Source: Microbacterium laevaniformans
GTDB lineage: Bacteria > Actinomycetota > Actinomycetes > Actinomycetales > Microbacteriaceae
Assembly: GCF_016907555.1 (NCBI RefSeq)
Contig: NZ_JAFBCE010000001.1
Location: 62,001-126,000 of the forward strand
DNA length: 64,000 nt
Reading direction: 5' to 3'
This document shows, piece by piece, positions 5,917 through 14,083 of the stretch (its first letter is position 1; every line of letters starts with the position of its first letter). Under the pieces are notes generated by a model. That model did no database searches. It was not told where the DNA came from and worked only from the letters and a program-made list of their open reading frames with translations. The translations under genes were made by a program, and so were the position numbers.

Positions 5917-8598
5917 ATGACCTCGCCCGCGGCACTGACCGACCTCGTGCCCGTCGGAGCGACGGCGGATGCCGCGTACGAGGGCTTCGTCGCCTGGGCC
6001 GCCGGCCGCGGGCTGGCACTGTACCCCGCGCAGGACGAGGCCGTCATCGAGCTGGTCTCGGGTGCCAACGTCATCCTGTCGACACCGACGGGCACCGGCA
6101 AGTCGCTCGTCGCGATCGCCGCTCACGCGGCCTGCCTCGCCGCGGGCGGCCGCTCGTACTACACCGCGCCGATCAAAGCGCTGGTCAGTGAGAAGTTCTT
6201 CGCGCTGGTCGAGGTGTTCGGCGCCGAGAACGTCGGCATGGTCACCGGCGACTCGTCGGTGAATCCGGATGCCGCGATCGTCTGCTGCACCGCGGAGATC
6301 CTCGCCAACATCGCCCTCCGCCACGGCGCGGATGCGCAGGTCGATCAGGTCGTCATGGACGAGTTCCACTACTACGGCGACCCCGACCGGGGATGGGCGT
6401 GGCAGGTGCCGCTGCTGCTGCTGCCGCAGGCGCAGTTCCTGCTGATGTCGGCCACCCTCGGCGACGTGACGCCGATCGCCGAAGACCTCGAGCGCCGCAC
6501 CGGGCGCCCCGTGGCGCTCGTCACCGGCGTCGAGCGGCCGGTGCCGCTGCACTTCTCGTACGAGCGCCGGCCCGTGCACGAGGTGCTGACGATGCTCGTC
6601 GACGAGCGTGAGGTGCCGGTCTACATCGTGCACTTCGCACAGGCGGCGGCCCTCGAGCGTGCGCAGGCCCTGGCATCCGTCACCCTCACCACACGCGCCC
6701 AGCGCGACGAGATCGCCGACGCCATCGGCGGATTCCGCTTCACGACGGGTTTCGGCAAGACACTGTCGCGGCTCGTTCGGGCCGGCATCGGCGTGCACCA
6801 CGCGGGCATGCTGCCGCGCTACCGGCGACTCGTCGAGACTCTCGCCCAACGCGGGCTGCTGCGGGTCATCTGCGGCACCGACACCCTCGGAGTCGGCATC
6901 AACGTGCCCATCCGCACCGTCATGATCACGGCGCTGAGCAAGTACGACGGCACGAAGATGCGCCAGCTCAGCGCGCGCGAGTTCCACCAGGTCGCCGGCC
7001 GTGCCGGGCGCGCCGGCTACGACACCTACGGCAATGTCGTGGTCATGGCGCCCGAGTGGGAGATCGAGAACGCGGTCGCGCTCGCGAAGGCCGGCGACGA
7101 CGCGGCCAAGCGCAAGAAGATCGTCCGCAAGAAGGCCCCCACCGGCGTCGTCAACTGGGGAGAGGGATCGTACGAGCGGCTCATCTCTGCCGCTCCCGAG
7201 CCGCTCGTGCCGCAGCTGAAGCTCACCGCCGCGATGCTGATCAACGTCATCGGCCGCGGGGGAGACGTCTTCGGCCACGTGCGCGCACTCGTGTTCGACA
7301 ACCACGAGCCGGCCGCGCGTCGGTTCGCCCTCGCCCGACGCGCCATCGCGATCTTCCGCACGCTCGTGGATGCCGGGATCGTCGAGATCGACCGCTCCGC
7401 GCCATCGCGCCCTCGCATCGCGCTCACCGTCGACCTGCAGCCGAACTTCGCCCTCAATCAGCCGCTGTCGCCCTTCGCGCTCGCCGCCATCGAACTGCTG
7501 TCGCCGGACGACGACGTGGCTCCGGGCGCCGGGGCGCGTGTTCACAACTCCGGAGATCTCGCCGCCGAGGAGCCCACAGCGTCCGATTCCAACGAAACTA
7601 CGTCGTCCTTCCGGAGCTATGAACAGCCCGCCCCAGCGACCGCCCCGGCGACCGCCGCGGCGGGTGGTGTCGGCACCGGCCACTACGCCCTCGATGTCCT
7701 GAGCGTCATCGAGGCCACACTCGACGATCCGCGCGCCATTCTCGGGCAGCAGGAGTACCGCGCCCGGGGCGAGGCGGTTGCCGCCATGAAGCGCGACGGC
7801 ATCGAGTACGACGAGCGCATGGCGCTGCTCGAGGAGATCACCTACCCGAAACCGCTCGCCGACCTGCTGACGCAGTCCTTCGAGGTGTTCGCCTCGTCGC
7901 AGCCCTGGGTGCGCGACTTCGAGCTGAGCCCCAAATCGGTGGTCCGCGACATGTTCGAGCGGGCCATGTCGTTTGCGGAATACGTCTCCTTCTATCAGCT
8001 GTCCCGCAGTGAAGGACTGGTGCTGCGCTACCTGTCCGACGCCGACCGTGCGATCCGCCAGACCGTTCCCGTTGATGCGAGAACCGACGAGCTGCGCGAC
8101 ATCATCGAGTGGCTCGGCGAACTCGTGCGCCAGGTCGACTCGAGTCTCGTCGACGAGTGGTCGGCGCTCATCGACCCGACGGCGGTGCTGCCCGAGGACG
8201 GCGCTCCGGTCGTGCCGCCGGCGCCGCCCTCCATCCTCACGAACGAGCGCGCGTTCACGGTGCTCGTGCGAAACGAGCTCTTTCGGCGGGTGCAGCTCGC
8301 GGCTCTGCAGGACGACGACGCGCTGGTGGCCCTCGACCCCGAGGTCGGTTGGCCCGAAGCCCTCGACCGCTACTACGACGAGCACGACGAGATCCTCACC
8401 GGTGGGCCGGCCCGTTCGCCGCGGCTCTGCGTGATCGACACGGCGGATGCGGCGGCATCCGGCCTCTGGCGCGTCGAGCAGACGATCGACGATCCGGCCG
8501 GCGACCACGACTGGCGCATCCGGGCCGAGGTCGATCTCGCGGCCTCCGTCGAGGAGGGCGCCGCCGTCGTCCGCGTGATCGAGCTCGTGCGGCTGTAG
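5917..8598 (+). CDS. DEAD/DEAH-box helicase with DUF3516 C-terminal domain
   Basis: The 893-residue superfamily 2 helicase has Walker A GTGKS at residues 59-63 and a DEFH motif II at 148-151. Motif III (LLMSATLG), motif VI (HQVAGRAGRAGYD) and a Ski2/Mtr4-like overall layout follow. The C-terminal half (ALDVLSVIEATLDDPR, MSFAEYVSFYQL) is the DUF3516 region typical of actinobacteria; a role in RNA or DNA remodelling is assumed. The ATG at 5917 was chosen over the longer frame because it is the first codon after a GGGG ribosome-binding stretch. An extra segment of about 65 residues around 535-600 is low-complexity and encoded partly by a palindromic repeat (7539-7625). RecQ follows on the same strand. 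Confidence 0.9.
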   Translation: MTSPAALTDLVPVGATADAAYEGFVAWAAGRGLALYPAQDEAVIELVSGANVILSTPTGTGKSLVAIAAHAACLAAGGRSYYTAPIKALVSEKFFALVEVFGAENVGMVTGDSSVNPDAAIVCCTAEILANIALRHGADAQVDQVVMDEFHYYGDPDRGWAWQVPLLLLPQAQFLLMSATLGDVTPIAEDLERRTGRPVALVTGVERPVPLHFSYERRPVHEVLTMLVDEREVPVYIVHFAQAAALERAQALASVTLTTRAQRDEIADAIGGFRFTTGFGKTLSRLVRAGIGVHHAGMLPRYRRLVETLAQRGLLRVICGTDTLGVGINVPIRTVMITALSKYDGTKMRQLSAREFHQVAGRAGRAGYDTYGNVVVMAPEWEIENAVALAKAGDDAAKRKKIVRKKAPTGVVNWGEGSYERLISAAPEPLVPQLKLTAAMLINVIGRGGDVFGHVRALVFDNHEPAARRFALARRAIAIFRTLVDAGIVEIDRSAPSRPRIALTVDLQPNFALNQPLSPFALAAIELLSPDDDVAPGAGARVHNSGDLAAEEPTASDSNETTSSFRSYEQPAPATAPATAAAGGVGTGHYALDVLSVIEATLDDPRAILGQQEYRARGEAVAAMKRDGIEYDERMALLEEITYPKPLADLLTQSFEVFASSQPWVRDFELSPKSVVRDMFERAMSFAEYVSFYQLSRSEGLVLRYLSDADRAIRQTVPVDARTDELRDIIEWLGELVRQVDSSLVDEWSALIDPTAVLPEDGAPVVPPAPPSILTNERAFTVLVRNELFRRVQLAALQDDDALVALDPEVGWPEALDRYYDEHDEILTGGPARSPRLCVIDTADAAASGLWRVEQTIDDPAGDHDWRIRAEVDLAASVEEGAAVVRVIELVRL
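7539..7625. repeat. REP-like inverted repeat inserted in frame in the helicase gene
   Basis: TGTTCACAACTCCGGA at 7539-7554 pairs with TCCGGAGCTATGAACA at 7610-7625 (14 of 16 positions complementary), giving an 87-bp element. It lies inside the helicase reading frame and keeps it open. Its local codons (for example AACGAAACTACG) are less GC-biased than the surrounding gene. The arm word AACTCCGGA resembles AACTCCGCA in the intergenic palindrome at 13924-13993, so the two may be related. No transposase is present. Origin as a small mobile or REP-type element is inference. Confidence 0.55.
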
Positions 8599-8600
8599 CC

Positions 8601-8706
8601 CCCTCCCACCTCCACCACCCGCGAGCCGCTATGTTCCGCGCGAGCCACCATCGTCTGTCGTGGCGGCTCGGTGCGATCACGACGGCTCGCGGGGCGGGTG
8701 GGGAGG
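8601..8706. repeat. Intergenic imperfect palindrome between the helicase and recQ genes
   Basis: Starting two bases after the helicase stop, CCACCCGCGAGCCG (8616-8629) pairs with CGGCTCGCGGGGCGGGTGG (8682-8700) apart from a 5-base bulge. An inner pair, CGAGCCACCA (8641-8650) with TGGCGGCTCG (8661-8670), nests within it. The word CGAGCC and its complement therefore occur four times in about 80 bp. The element could act as a REP-type repeat or as a factor-independent terminator without a U tract. It occupies most of the gap to recQ. Confidence 0.55.
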
Positions 8707-8745
8707 ACGGCGTCGAGTGTCGGATGCCGCGGCTAGCCTGGACGG

Positions 8746-10767
8746 GTGAGTGCAGCCACCGATCGGTACGACGACCCCTACGCGGACGTGCCGTGGGATG
8801 TGGATGAGCTGACTCCGCCCGACGACGCCGACGCCCCACCGCCGCCGGAGTACGACGGGTATGCCGGTGCGCTCGCTCGCGCGACACGGGACGCGGCACC
8901 GGCCGCCAACCCGGCCGCCACCGCACCCGCCCGCCCGGCCGCGCCGCGAGCCGCCTCTGCGTCCGACCCGAAGGCCGTCCTGAAGGAGGTCTTCGGCTAC
9001 GACGAGTTCCGCGGCGATCAGGCCGACATCGTGGCGCACGTCGTCGCGGGCGGCGACGCCGTGGTGCTCATGCCCACCGGCGGCGGCAAGTCGATCACGT
9101 ATCAGGTGCCCGCGCTCGTTCGTCCCGGCACGGGGCTCGTGATCAGCCCGCTCATCGCACTGATGCACGACCAGGTCGACGCCCTGCGGGCCAACGGTGT
9201 GCGGGCGGCGTACCTGAACTCCACCCAGAATGCGGCCGAACGTGCCGGCGTCGAGCAGGACTTCCTCGACGGCGAGCTCGACCTGCTCTACGTCGCGCCC
9301 GAACGCCTCAGCGCTCCCGCGACGAGTGCCCTGCTGCAGCGGGGCACACTCAGTGTGATCGCCATCGACGAGGCGCACTGCGTCAGTCAGTGGGGTCACG
9401 ACTTCCGTCCCGACTACCTCGCGCTCGGAGATCTGAGCGCACGCTTCCCCGGGGTGCCGCGCATGGCGCTCACGGCGACGGCCACGCGCGCGACCCATCA
9501 GGAGATCACCGAGCGGCTGCGCCTGCCCGACGCACGGCATTTCGTCGCGAGCTTCGACCGGCCCAACATCCAGTACCGCATCGAGCCGAAGGTCGATCCG
9601 CGCCGTCAGCTGCTGCAGTTCGTTCGCGCCCAGCCGGCCGGCTCTGCCGGGATCGTCTACGCCCTCAGCCGCAAGTCGGTGGAGCAGACGGCCGAGTATC
9701 TGCGCACGCAGGGCGTGGACGCTCTGCCGTATCACGCGGGGTTGGATGCCGCGGTGCGCGCCCACCACCAGCAGCGCTTCCTTCGCGAAGACGGCGTGGT
9801 GATGGTCGCCACGATCGCGTTCGGGATGGGCATCGACAAGCCGGACGTGCGCTTCGTCGCCCACATCGACCTGCCGAAGTCGGTCGAGGGCTACTACCAG
9901 GAGACGGGTCGCGCCGGCCGGGACGGCGACCCCGCCATCGCGTGGATGGCCTACGGGCTCGGCGACGTGGTGCAGCAGCGGCGTCTCATCGACCAATCGC
10001 CGGGCGAGCGGTCGTACAAGATGCGGCTCGGCCAGCACCTCGACGCGATGCTCGCGCTCTGCGAGACGGTGTCGTGCCGTCGGCAGAACCTCCTCGCCTA
10101 CTTCGGGCAGAGCTCCGAGCCGTGCGGCAACTGCGACACCTGCCTCGACAGCCCCGACACCTGGGACGGGCTGGTTCCCGCGCAGAAGCTGCTGTCGACG
10201 ATCGTGCGGCTGCAGCGCGAGCGCAACCAGGCGTTCGGCGCCGGGCACCTCGTCGACATCCTCCGCGGAGCATCGACCGAGCGCATCCGTCAGCAGGGCC
10301 ACGACGCGCTCGCCACCTACGGATTGGGAGCGGACCTCAGCGACCAGGACTGGCGCAGCGTCATCCGACAGCTGCTCGCCCGTGGCGTCATCGTCGCCCG
10401 TGGCGAGTACGGCGTGCTCGCGGTCGGCGACGAGGGCGCGGCGGTGCTGCGCGGGGAGAGCCCGGTGCCGCTGCGCCGCGACGTCCTCGGGCGCGGCGGG
10501 GGTGCGGCGCGCGTCCGCAAGGCCGCGGCGTCCGACGCCATCGCCGACGGTGACCGCGACCTCTTCGAAGCCCTTCGCGCCTGGCGCGCCGGGGTCGCGA
10601 AGGAACAGGGCGTGCCCGCGTACATCGTCTTCGGCGATGCGACGCTGCGGGCGCTGGCCGAGCAGCGCCCGGCATCCATCGCGGCGCTCGACGGCATCAC
10701 GGGCATCGGCGCGAAGAAGCGCGAGGCCTACGGCGAGGGCGTCCTCGCGGTCATCGCCGCGCACTGA
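8746..10767 (+). CDS. recQ: ATP-dependent DNA helicase RecQ
   Basis: The 673-residue protein begins at GTG with an acidic, Pro/Ala-rich extension of about 75 residues. The RecQ core follows: Walker A MPTGGGKS, DEAH with the RecQ aromatic-rich loop (AHCVSQWGHDFRPDY), motif VI (YYQETGRAGRDG), and the RecQ-C-terminal zinc cluster of four Cys (CRRQN to CGNCDTC). A winged-helix region and a C-terminal HRDC domain (IVFGDATLRALA to GIGAKKREAYG) complete the architecture. RecQ unwinds 3'-tailed duplexes during recombination and replication-fork repair. All key motifs are intact. The palindromic element at 8601-8706 separates it from the preceding helicase gene. Confidence 0.96.
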   Translation: MSAATDRYDDPYADVPWDVDELTPPDDADAPPPPEYDGYAGALARATRDAAPAANPAATAPARPAAPRAASASDPKAVLKEVFGYDEFRGDQADIVAHVVAGGDAVVLMPTGGGKSITYQVPALVRPGTGLVISPLIALMHDQVDALRANGVRAAYLNSTQNAAERAGVEQDFLDGELDLLYVAPERLSAPATSALLQRGTLSVIAIDEAHCVSQWGHDFRPDYLALGDLSARFPGVPRMALTATATRATHQEITERLRLPDARHFVASFDRPNIQYRIEPKVDPRRQLLQFVRAQPAGSAGIVYALSRKSVEQTAEYLRTQGVDALPYHAGLDAAVRAHHQQRFLREDGVVMVATIAFGMGIDKPDVRFVAHIDLPKSVEGYYQETGRAGRDGDPAIAWMAYGLGDVVQQRRLIDQSPGERSYKMRLGQHLDAMLALCETVSCRRQNLLAYFGQSSEPCGNCDTCLDSPDTWDGLVPAQKLLSTIVRLQRERNQAFGAGHLVDILRGASTERIRQQGHDALATYGLGADLSDQDWRSVIRQLLARGVIVARGEYGVLAVGDEGAAVLRGESPVPLRRDVLGRGGGAARVRKAAASDAIADGDRDLFEALRAWRAGVAKEQGVPAYIVFGDATLRALAEQRPASIAALDGITGIGAKKREAYGEGVLAVIAAH

Positions 10768-10873
10768 CGCGCGTGCGCGAGTTGCGGGCTCAGCGGGGTG
10801 CCCGTCCATGCAGCGACGACCGAATCCGATGCGAGCCGTAGTCCGCAGGCCACCCGCGCCCCGCGCCCCTCGG

Positions 10874-11335
10874 TCAGCCCCGGGGGAGGATGTCATCGAG
10901 GTGGGCGGCGAGCTCTGCGGCCACGTCCACGCTCTCGCGGTCGTACAGCCACTGGTACTGCAAGCCGTCCCACAGTGCGACGAGCCGCATCGCCTCACGC
11001 GCGGGATCGCGGTGCGGCGGCAGGTCACCATCTCGCTGCGCCGCGCGGAGGACGGCGGTGAAATGGTCGATCGTGGCGGCGAAGCGCTGCGCGAAGTCCA
11101 TGCGCCGGGGCAGGTAGAGCTGGAGCAGTTGCAGGCCGTCCCAGACGGCCGCGATGCGGATGGCCTCACCGTGACCGTCGCGGCGGGGATGCACGGCGCC
11201 GACGGTGCGGGCTTCGGACAGCTGGGCGACGAACACCTCGCGCAGCCGGCTGTAGCGCTCGCGCATCGCGGCGTGGGCGGGGTGTCCCCGGGTGGAGCCT
11301 TCGCCGACGAGCGCCGCATACACGTCTTCCTCGAT
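10874..11335 (-). pseudogene. TetR-family regulator, C-terminal fragment
   Basis: The minus-strand frame ending at 10874 encodes the ligand-binding C-terminal half of a TetR/AcrR regulator; RIAAVWDGLQLLQLY and MRLVALWDGLQYQWLY are typical of helices in this class. The N-terminal helix-turn-helix is missing. Upstream of about 11335 the minus-strand frame is merely the antisense of a beta-glucosidase relic on the other strand. The regulator was therefore cut by a deletion or rearrangement and cannot bind DNA. In related genomes such regulators often sit next to a GH3 beta-glucosidase gene, consistent with one deletion spanning the space between the two (inference). Confidence 0.7.
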
Positions 11336-11580
11336 CGTCCCGCGATCCTCACGGCCTTCGCCGCGCTCGGCGTCAGTCTCACCGCGAACTGGGGCGCCGG
11401 CACTGCCGCGCTGTTCGGCGTGCTGTCGGGCCGGGCGCCGGTGCGCGGCAAGCTCCCGTTCGATCTGCCGCGGTCGATGGACGCGGTGAAGGCCTCGCGT
11501 CCCGACGTCCCGTTCGACACCGCCGACCCGCTCTTCCGCTTCGGTCACGGCCTCGAGCGCATCCGATGCGACGGCACCGG
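11322..11580 (+). pseudogene. GH3 beta-glucosidase, C-terminal fragment
   Basis: The plus-strand frame over this stretch encodes the end of a GH3 beta-glucosidase: the FLDRPAILTAF segment, the GTAALFGVLSG/RGKLPFDLPRS motif of the second GH3 domain, and the terminal DPLFRFGHGL. Only about 80 residues remain out of 600 or more, and there is no start codon of its own. It abuts the truncated TetR gene back to back at about 11322-11335. The frame stays open into the following acyl-CoA dehydrogenase gene, so the original stop also seems lost. A hairpin (CCGTGGCT/AGCCACGG, 11604-11628) and a duplicated GGTCTCACA word (11637 and 11659) follow in the 200-bp gap. Confidence 0.7.
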
Positions 11581-11719
11581 GCGCTCGTGCCCGTGCGGAG
11601 GCGCCGTGGCTTTCGCGGGGAGCCACGGTGGAACTCGGTCTCACAAAACGTGGGTGTGGGTCTCACACAGGGGAGGATGCCGCGGAGGCGCGCCGCTTTG
11701 TGGGCAGCGCGCAAGCGTT

Positions 11720-11748
11720 TTGCGAGCCGCCGTACGCGCTCCTACCGT
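11720..11748 (+). promoter_or_regulatory. Predicted sigma-70-type promoter of the acyl-CoA oxidase/dehydrogenase gene
   Basis: TTGCGA (11720-11725) and TACCGT (11743-11748) are separated by exactly 17 bp and fit the actinobacterial -35 TTGNNN and -10 TANNNT pattern. The start codon lies 40 bp downstream, preceded by the ribosome-binding sequence GAAAGG. The assignment rests on sequence pattern only. Confidence 0.55.
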
Positions 11749-11788
11749 CGAGCATGAGTTTTCCTGTCCGCTGTCGAAAGGTACGCCG

Positions 11789-13894
11789 ATGACCGACGCC
11801 GCCGTCCGTCCGAAGAAGCCCGCCACGAACACGCGAACGCCCGCCGGCGGAGCCCCGACCGCGGCACACACCGCCGCAGAGGCCCACGAGCCGCGCATCC
11901 ACGTCGACACGGTCACCGATCTGCTGCTGGGAACGTGGGCGCAGACCCGGCGCGAAGCCCGCGAGATGATCAAGGATCCGGCGCTCTGGAAGATCGAAGG
12001 GCTGTCGGTCGCCGACCATCGCGAACGCGTGTTCGGCCAGCTGCAGATCCTCGTCGACAACAACGGGTCGCGGCGCGCGTTCCCGAAGAAGTACGGCGGC
12101 CTCGAGGACAACGGAGCCAACCTCGCCGGCTTCATGGAGCTCGTGCTCGCCGACCCGTCGCTGCAGATCAAGTCCGGCGTGCAGTGGGGCCTGTTCGGCT
12201 CCGCGATCTACCAGCTCGGCACCGAGAAGCACCACGAGGCGTGGCTGCGCGACGTGATCGAGCTGACGCTGCCGGGTGCGTTCGCGATGACCGAGATCGG
12301 GCACGGCTCCGACGTCGCCGCGATCGGCACGACCGCCACTTACGACCCGGAGACCGAGGAGTTCGTCATCAACACGCCGTTCCGCGGCGCGTGGAAGGAC
12401 TACCTCGGCAACGCCGCCGTGCACGGTCGGGCCGCGACCGTGTTCGCTCAGCTGATCACCGGGGGCGTCAACTACGGCGTGCACTGCTTCTTCGTCCCCA
12501 TCCGCGACGACGAGGGCAACATGCTGCCGGGCGTGCAGAGCGAGGACGACGGGGTCAAGGGCGGGCTCAACGGCATCGACAACGGACGGCTGGCGTTCGA
12601 CCATGTTCGCGTCCCGAGATTCAACCTCCTGAACCGCTACGGCGATGTCGCCGCCGACGGCACCTACAGCTCCGACATCCCGAGCCCCGGACGCCGCTTC
12701 TTCACCATGCTCGGCGCGCTCGTGCAGGGCCGGGTCTCGCTCGACGGCGCGGCGACGACCGCGACCGCGCTCGCGCTGCACATCGCGATCACCTACGCCG
12801 GTCAGCGTCGCCAGTTCGACTCGGGGTCGGGCAGCGACGAGGTGGTGCTGCTCGACTACGGCAAGCACCAGCGGCGCCTGCTGCCCCGACTGGCGCAGGT
12901 GTACGCGCAGTTCTTCGCGAACGACGAGCTGCTGCGTACGTTCGACGGCGTGTTCAGCGGACGCACCGACACCCCCGACGAGCGCGAGAACCTCGAGACC
13001 CTCGCCGCCGCGCTCAAGCCCCTGTCCACGTGGAACGCTCTCGACACCATCCAGGAATGCCGCGAGGCCTGCGGCGGGTCGGGCTTCATGGCCGACAACC
13101 GTCTCGTCGGGCTGCACCACGACCTCGACGTCTACGTCACCTTCGAGGGCGACAACAACGTCCTGCTCCAGCTGGTCGGCAAGCGCCTGCTCAACGACTT
13201 CGCGAAGCAGTTCAAGGGCGCGGATGCCGCGAAGCTCGCGTCCTTCGCCGCGAAGCAGACCGCCGGCAAGGTGTTCCACGGGGCGGGGCTGCGCCAGCTC
13301 GGTCAGGCCGTCACCGACTTCGGCTCCACCGCGCGCTCGGTCGAGCTCGGGCTGCGGGCCGAGCAGCAGCACGAGCTGCTCGCGGAGCGCGTGCGGCAGA
13401 TGATCGAAGACATCGCCGGGCGGCTGCGCCCGGCATCCAAGGCATCGCCCGCCGAGGCGGCGGCGATCTTCAATGCCAATCAGGCCGCGCTGATCGAGGC
13501 GGCGCGGGCACACGGCGAGCTGCTGCAGTGGGAGGCGTTCAGCGACGGCATCGCCGGCATCTCCGATCCCGGCACGGCGCAGGTGCTGGGGTGGCTGCGC
13601 GATCTGTTCGGTCTGCACCTCATCGAGAAGCACCTCGCCTGGTATCTGATCAACGGCCGACTGTCGGCGCAGCGCGCGGCATCCGTCTCGAAGTACATCG
13701 ACCGCCTGCTGCTGCGGCTGCGCCCCCACGCCCAGGACCTCGTCGACGCGTTCGCGTTCGAGCCGGAGCACGTGCGCGCACCCATCGCCTCCGGGGTCGA
13801 GCAGGAGCGCCAGCGCGAGGCGCGGGCGTACTACGCCGATCTCGCCGCCTCCGGCGAGGCCCCCGTCTCGGAGAAGTCGCTTAAGAAGAAGTAG
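11789..13894 (+). CDS. Acyl-CoA oxidase/dehydrogenase family protein
   Basis: The 701-residue flavoprotein has the length and layout of acyl-CoA oxidases: a helical N-terminal domain, the FAD/substrate signature FAMTEIGHGSDVAAIGT, a middle beta domain, and a C-terminal helical part with TWNALDTIQECREACGGSGF and YVTFEGDNNVLLQLV. The pattern ECREACGG carries the Glu that acts as catalytic base in acyl-CoA oxidases. It catalyses alpha,beta-desaturation of acyl-CoA in fatty-acid beta-oxidation. The ATG at 11789 has a GAAAGG ribosome-binding site and a good promoter 40 bp upstream. The same frame is open far upstream through the beta-glucosidase relic, which should not be taken as part of the protein. 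Confidence 0.92.
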   Translation: MTDAAVRPKKPATNTRTPAGGAPTAAHTAAEAHEPRIHVDTVTDLLLGTWAQTRREAREMIKDPALWKIEGLSVADHRERVFGQLQILVDNNGSRRAFPKKYGGLEDNGANLAGFMELVLADPSLQIKSGVQWGLFGSAIYQLGTEKHHEAWLRDVIELTLPGAFAMTEIGHGSDVAAIGTTATYDPETEEFVINTPFRGAWKDYLGNAAVHGRAATVFAQLITGGVNYGVHCFFVPIRDDEGNMLPGVQSEDDGVKGGLNGIDNGRLAFDHVRVPRFNLLNRYGDVAADGTYSSDIPSPGRRFFTMLGALVQGRVSLDGAATTATALALHIAITYAGQRRQFDSGSGSDEVVLLDYGKHQRRLLPRLAQVYAQFFANDELLRTFDGVFSGRTDTPDERENLETLAAALKPLSTWNALDTIQECREACGGSGFMADNRLVGLHHDLDVYVTFEGDNNVLLQLVGKRLLNDFAKQFKGADAAKLASFAAKQTAGKVFHGAGLRQLGQAVTDFGSTARSVELGLRAEQQHELLAERVRQMIEDIAGRLRPASKASPAEAAAIFNANQAALIEAARAHGELLQWEAFSDGIAGISDPGTAQVLGWLRDLFGLHLIEKHLAWYLINGRLSAQRAASVSKYIDRLLLRLRPHAQDLVDAFAFEPEHVRAPIASGVEQERQREARAYYADLAASGEAPVSEKSLKKK

Positions 13895-13923
13895 CCGCGC
13901 GGCGGAGGCTGCCTGCCCCGCCG

Positions 13924-13993
13924 ACTCCGCAGAATGTCACGAACTCCGCACGATTGCGCCCGCATCGTGCGGAGTTCGTGCATTCTGCGGAGT
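13924..13993. repeat. Long palindrome (REP-like) after the acyl-CoA oxidase/dehydrogenase gene
   Basis: Arms of 30-31 nt (13924-13954 and 13964-13993) are complementary except for one extra T, with a 9-base loop. Each arm contains two related words, ACTCCGCAGAAT and GAACTCCGCACGAT. The element begins 30 bp after the stop codon. It can fold into a very stable hairpin on either strand and could end transcription, but it has no U tract. The internal repetition is more like a repetitive extragenic palindrome than a simple terminator. Confidence 0.7.
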
Positions 13994-14061
13994 TCGTAGG
14001 TGAAGCTGCGGCACGTCGCGGGAGACGGCCGCACCACTGGACGCGCTCATGCCTCCGAGGG

Positions 14062-14083
14062 TAGCTTGTTTTGAACATGTTCA
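14062..14083 (+). promoter_or_regulatory. Promoter with TGAACATGTTCA operator at a leaderless start
   Basis: TGAACATGTTCA (14072-14083) is a perfect 12-bp palindrome that contains the ATG at 14077. A -10 hexamer TAGCTT (14062-14067) lies about ten bases before that ATG, with TGGACG 18 bp further upstream as a weak -35. Transcription would start almost on the ATG, giving a leaderless mRNA, and a dimeric regulator on the palindrome would block it. The palindrome resembles TetR-family operators. No intact regulator gene is adjacent. Confidence 0.55.

Noticed and set aside
10382..11788. N-terminal extension of the acyl-CoA gene frame back to 10382
   Set aside because: It runs through recQ in another frame and through the beta-glucosidase relic; the promoter, ribosome-binding site and family start all support ATG 11789.
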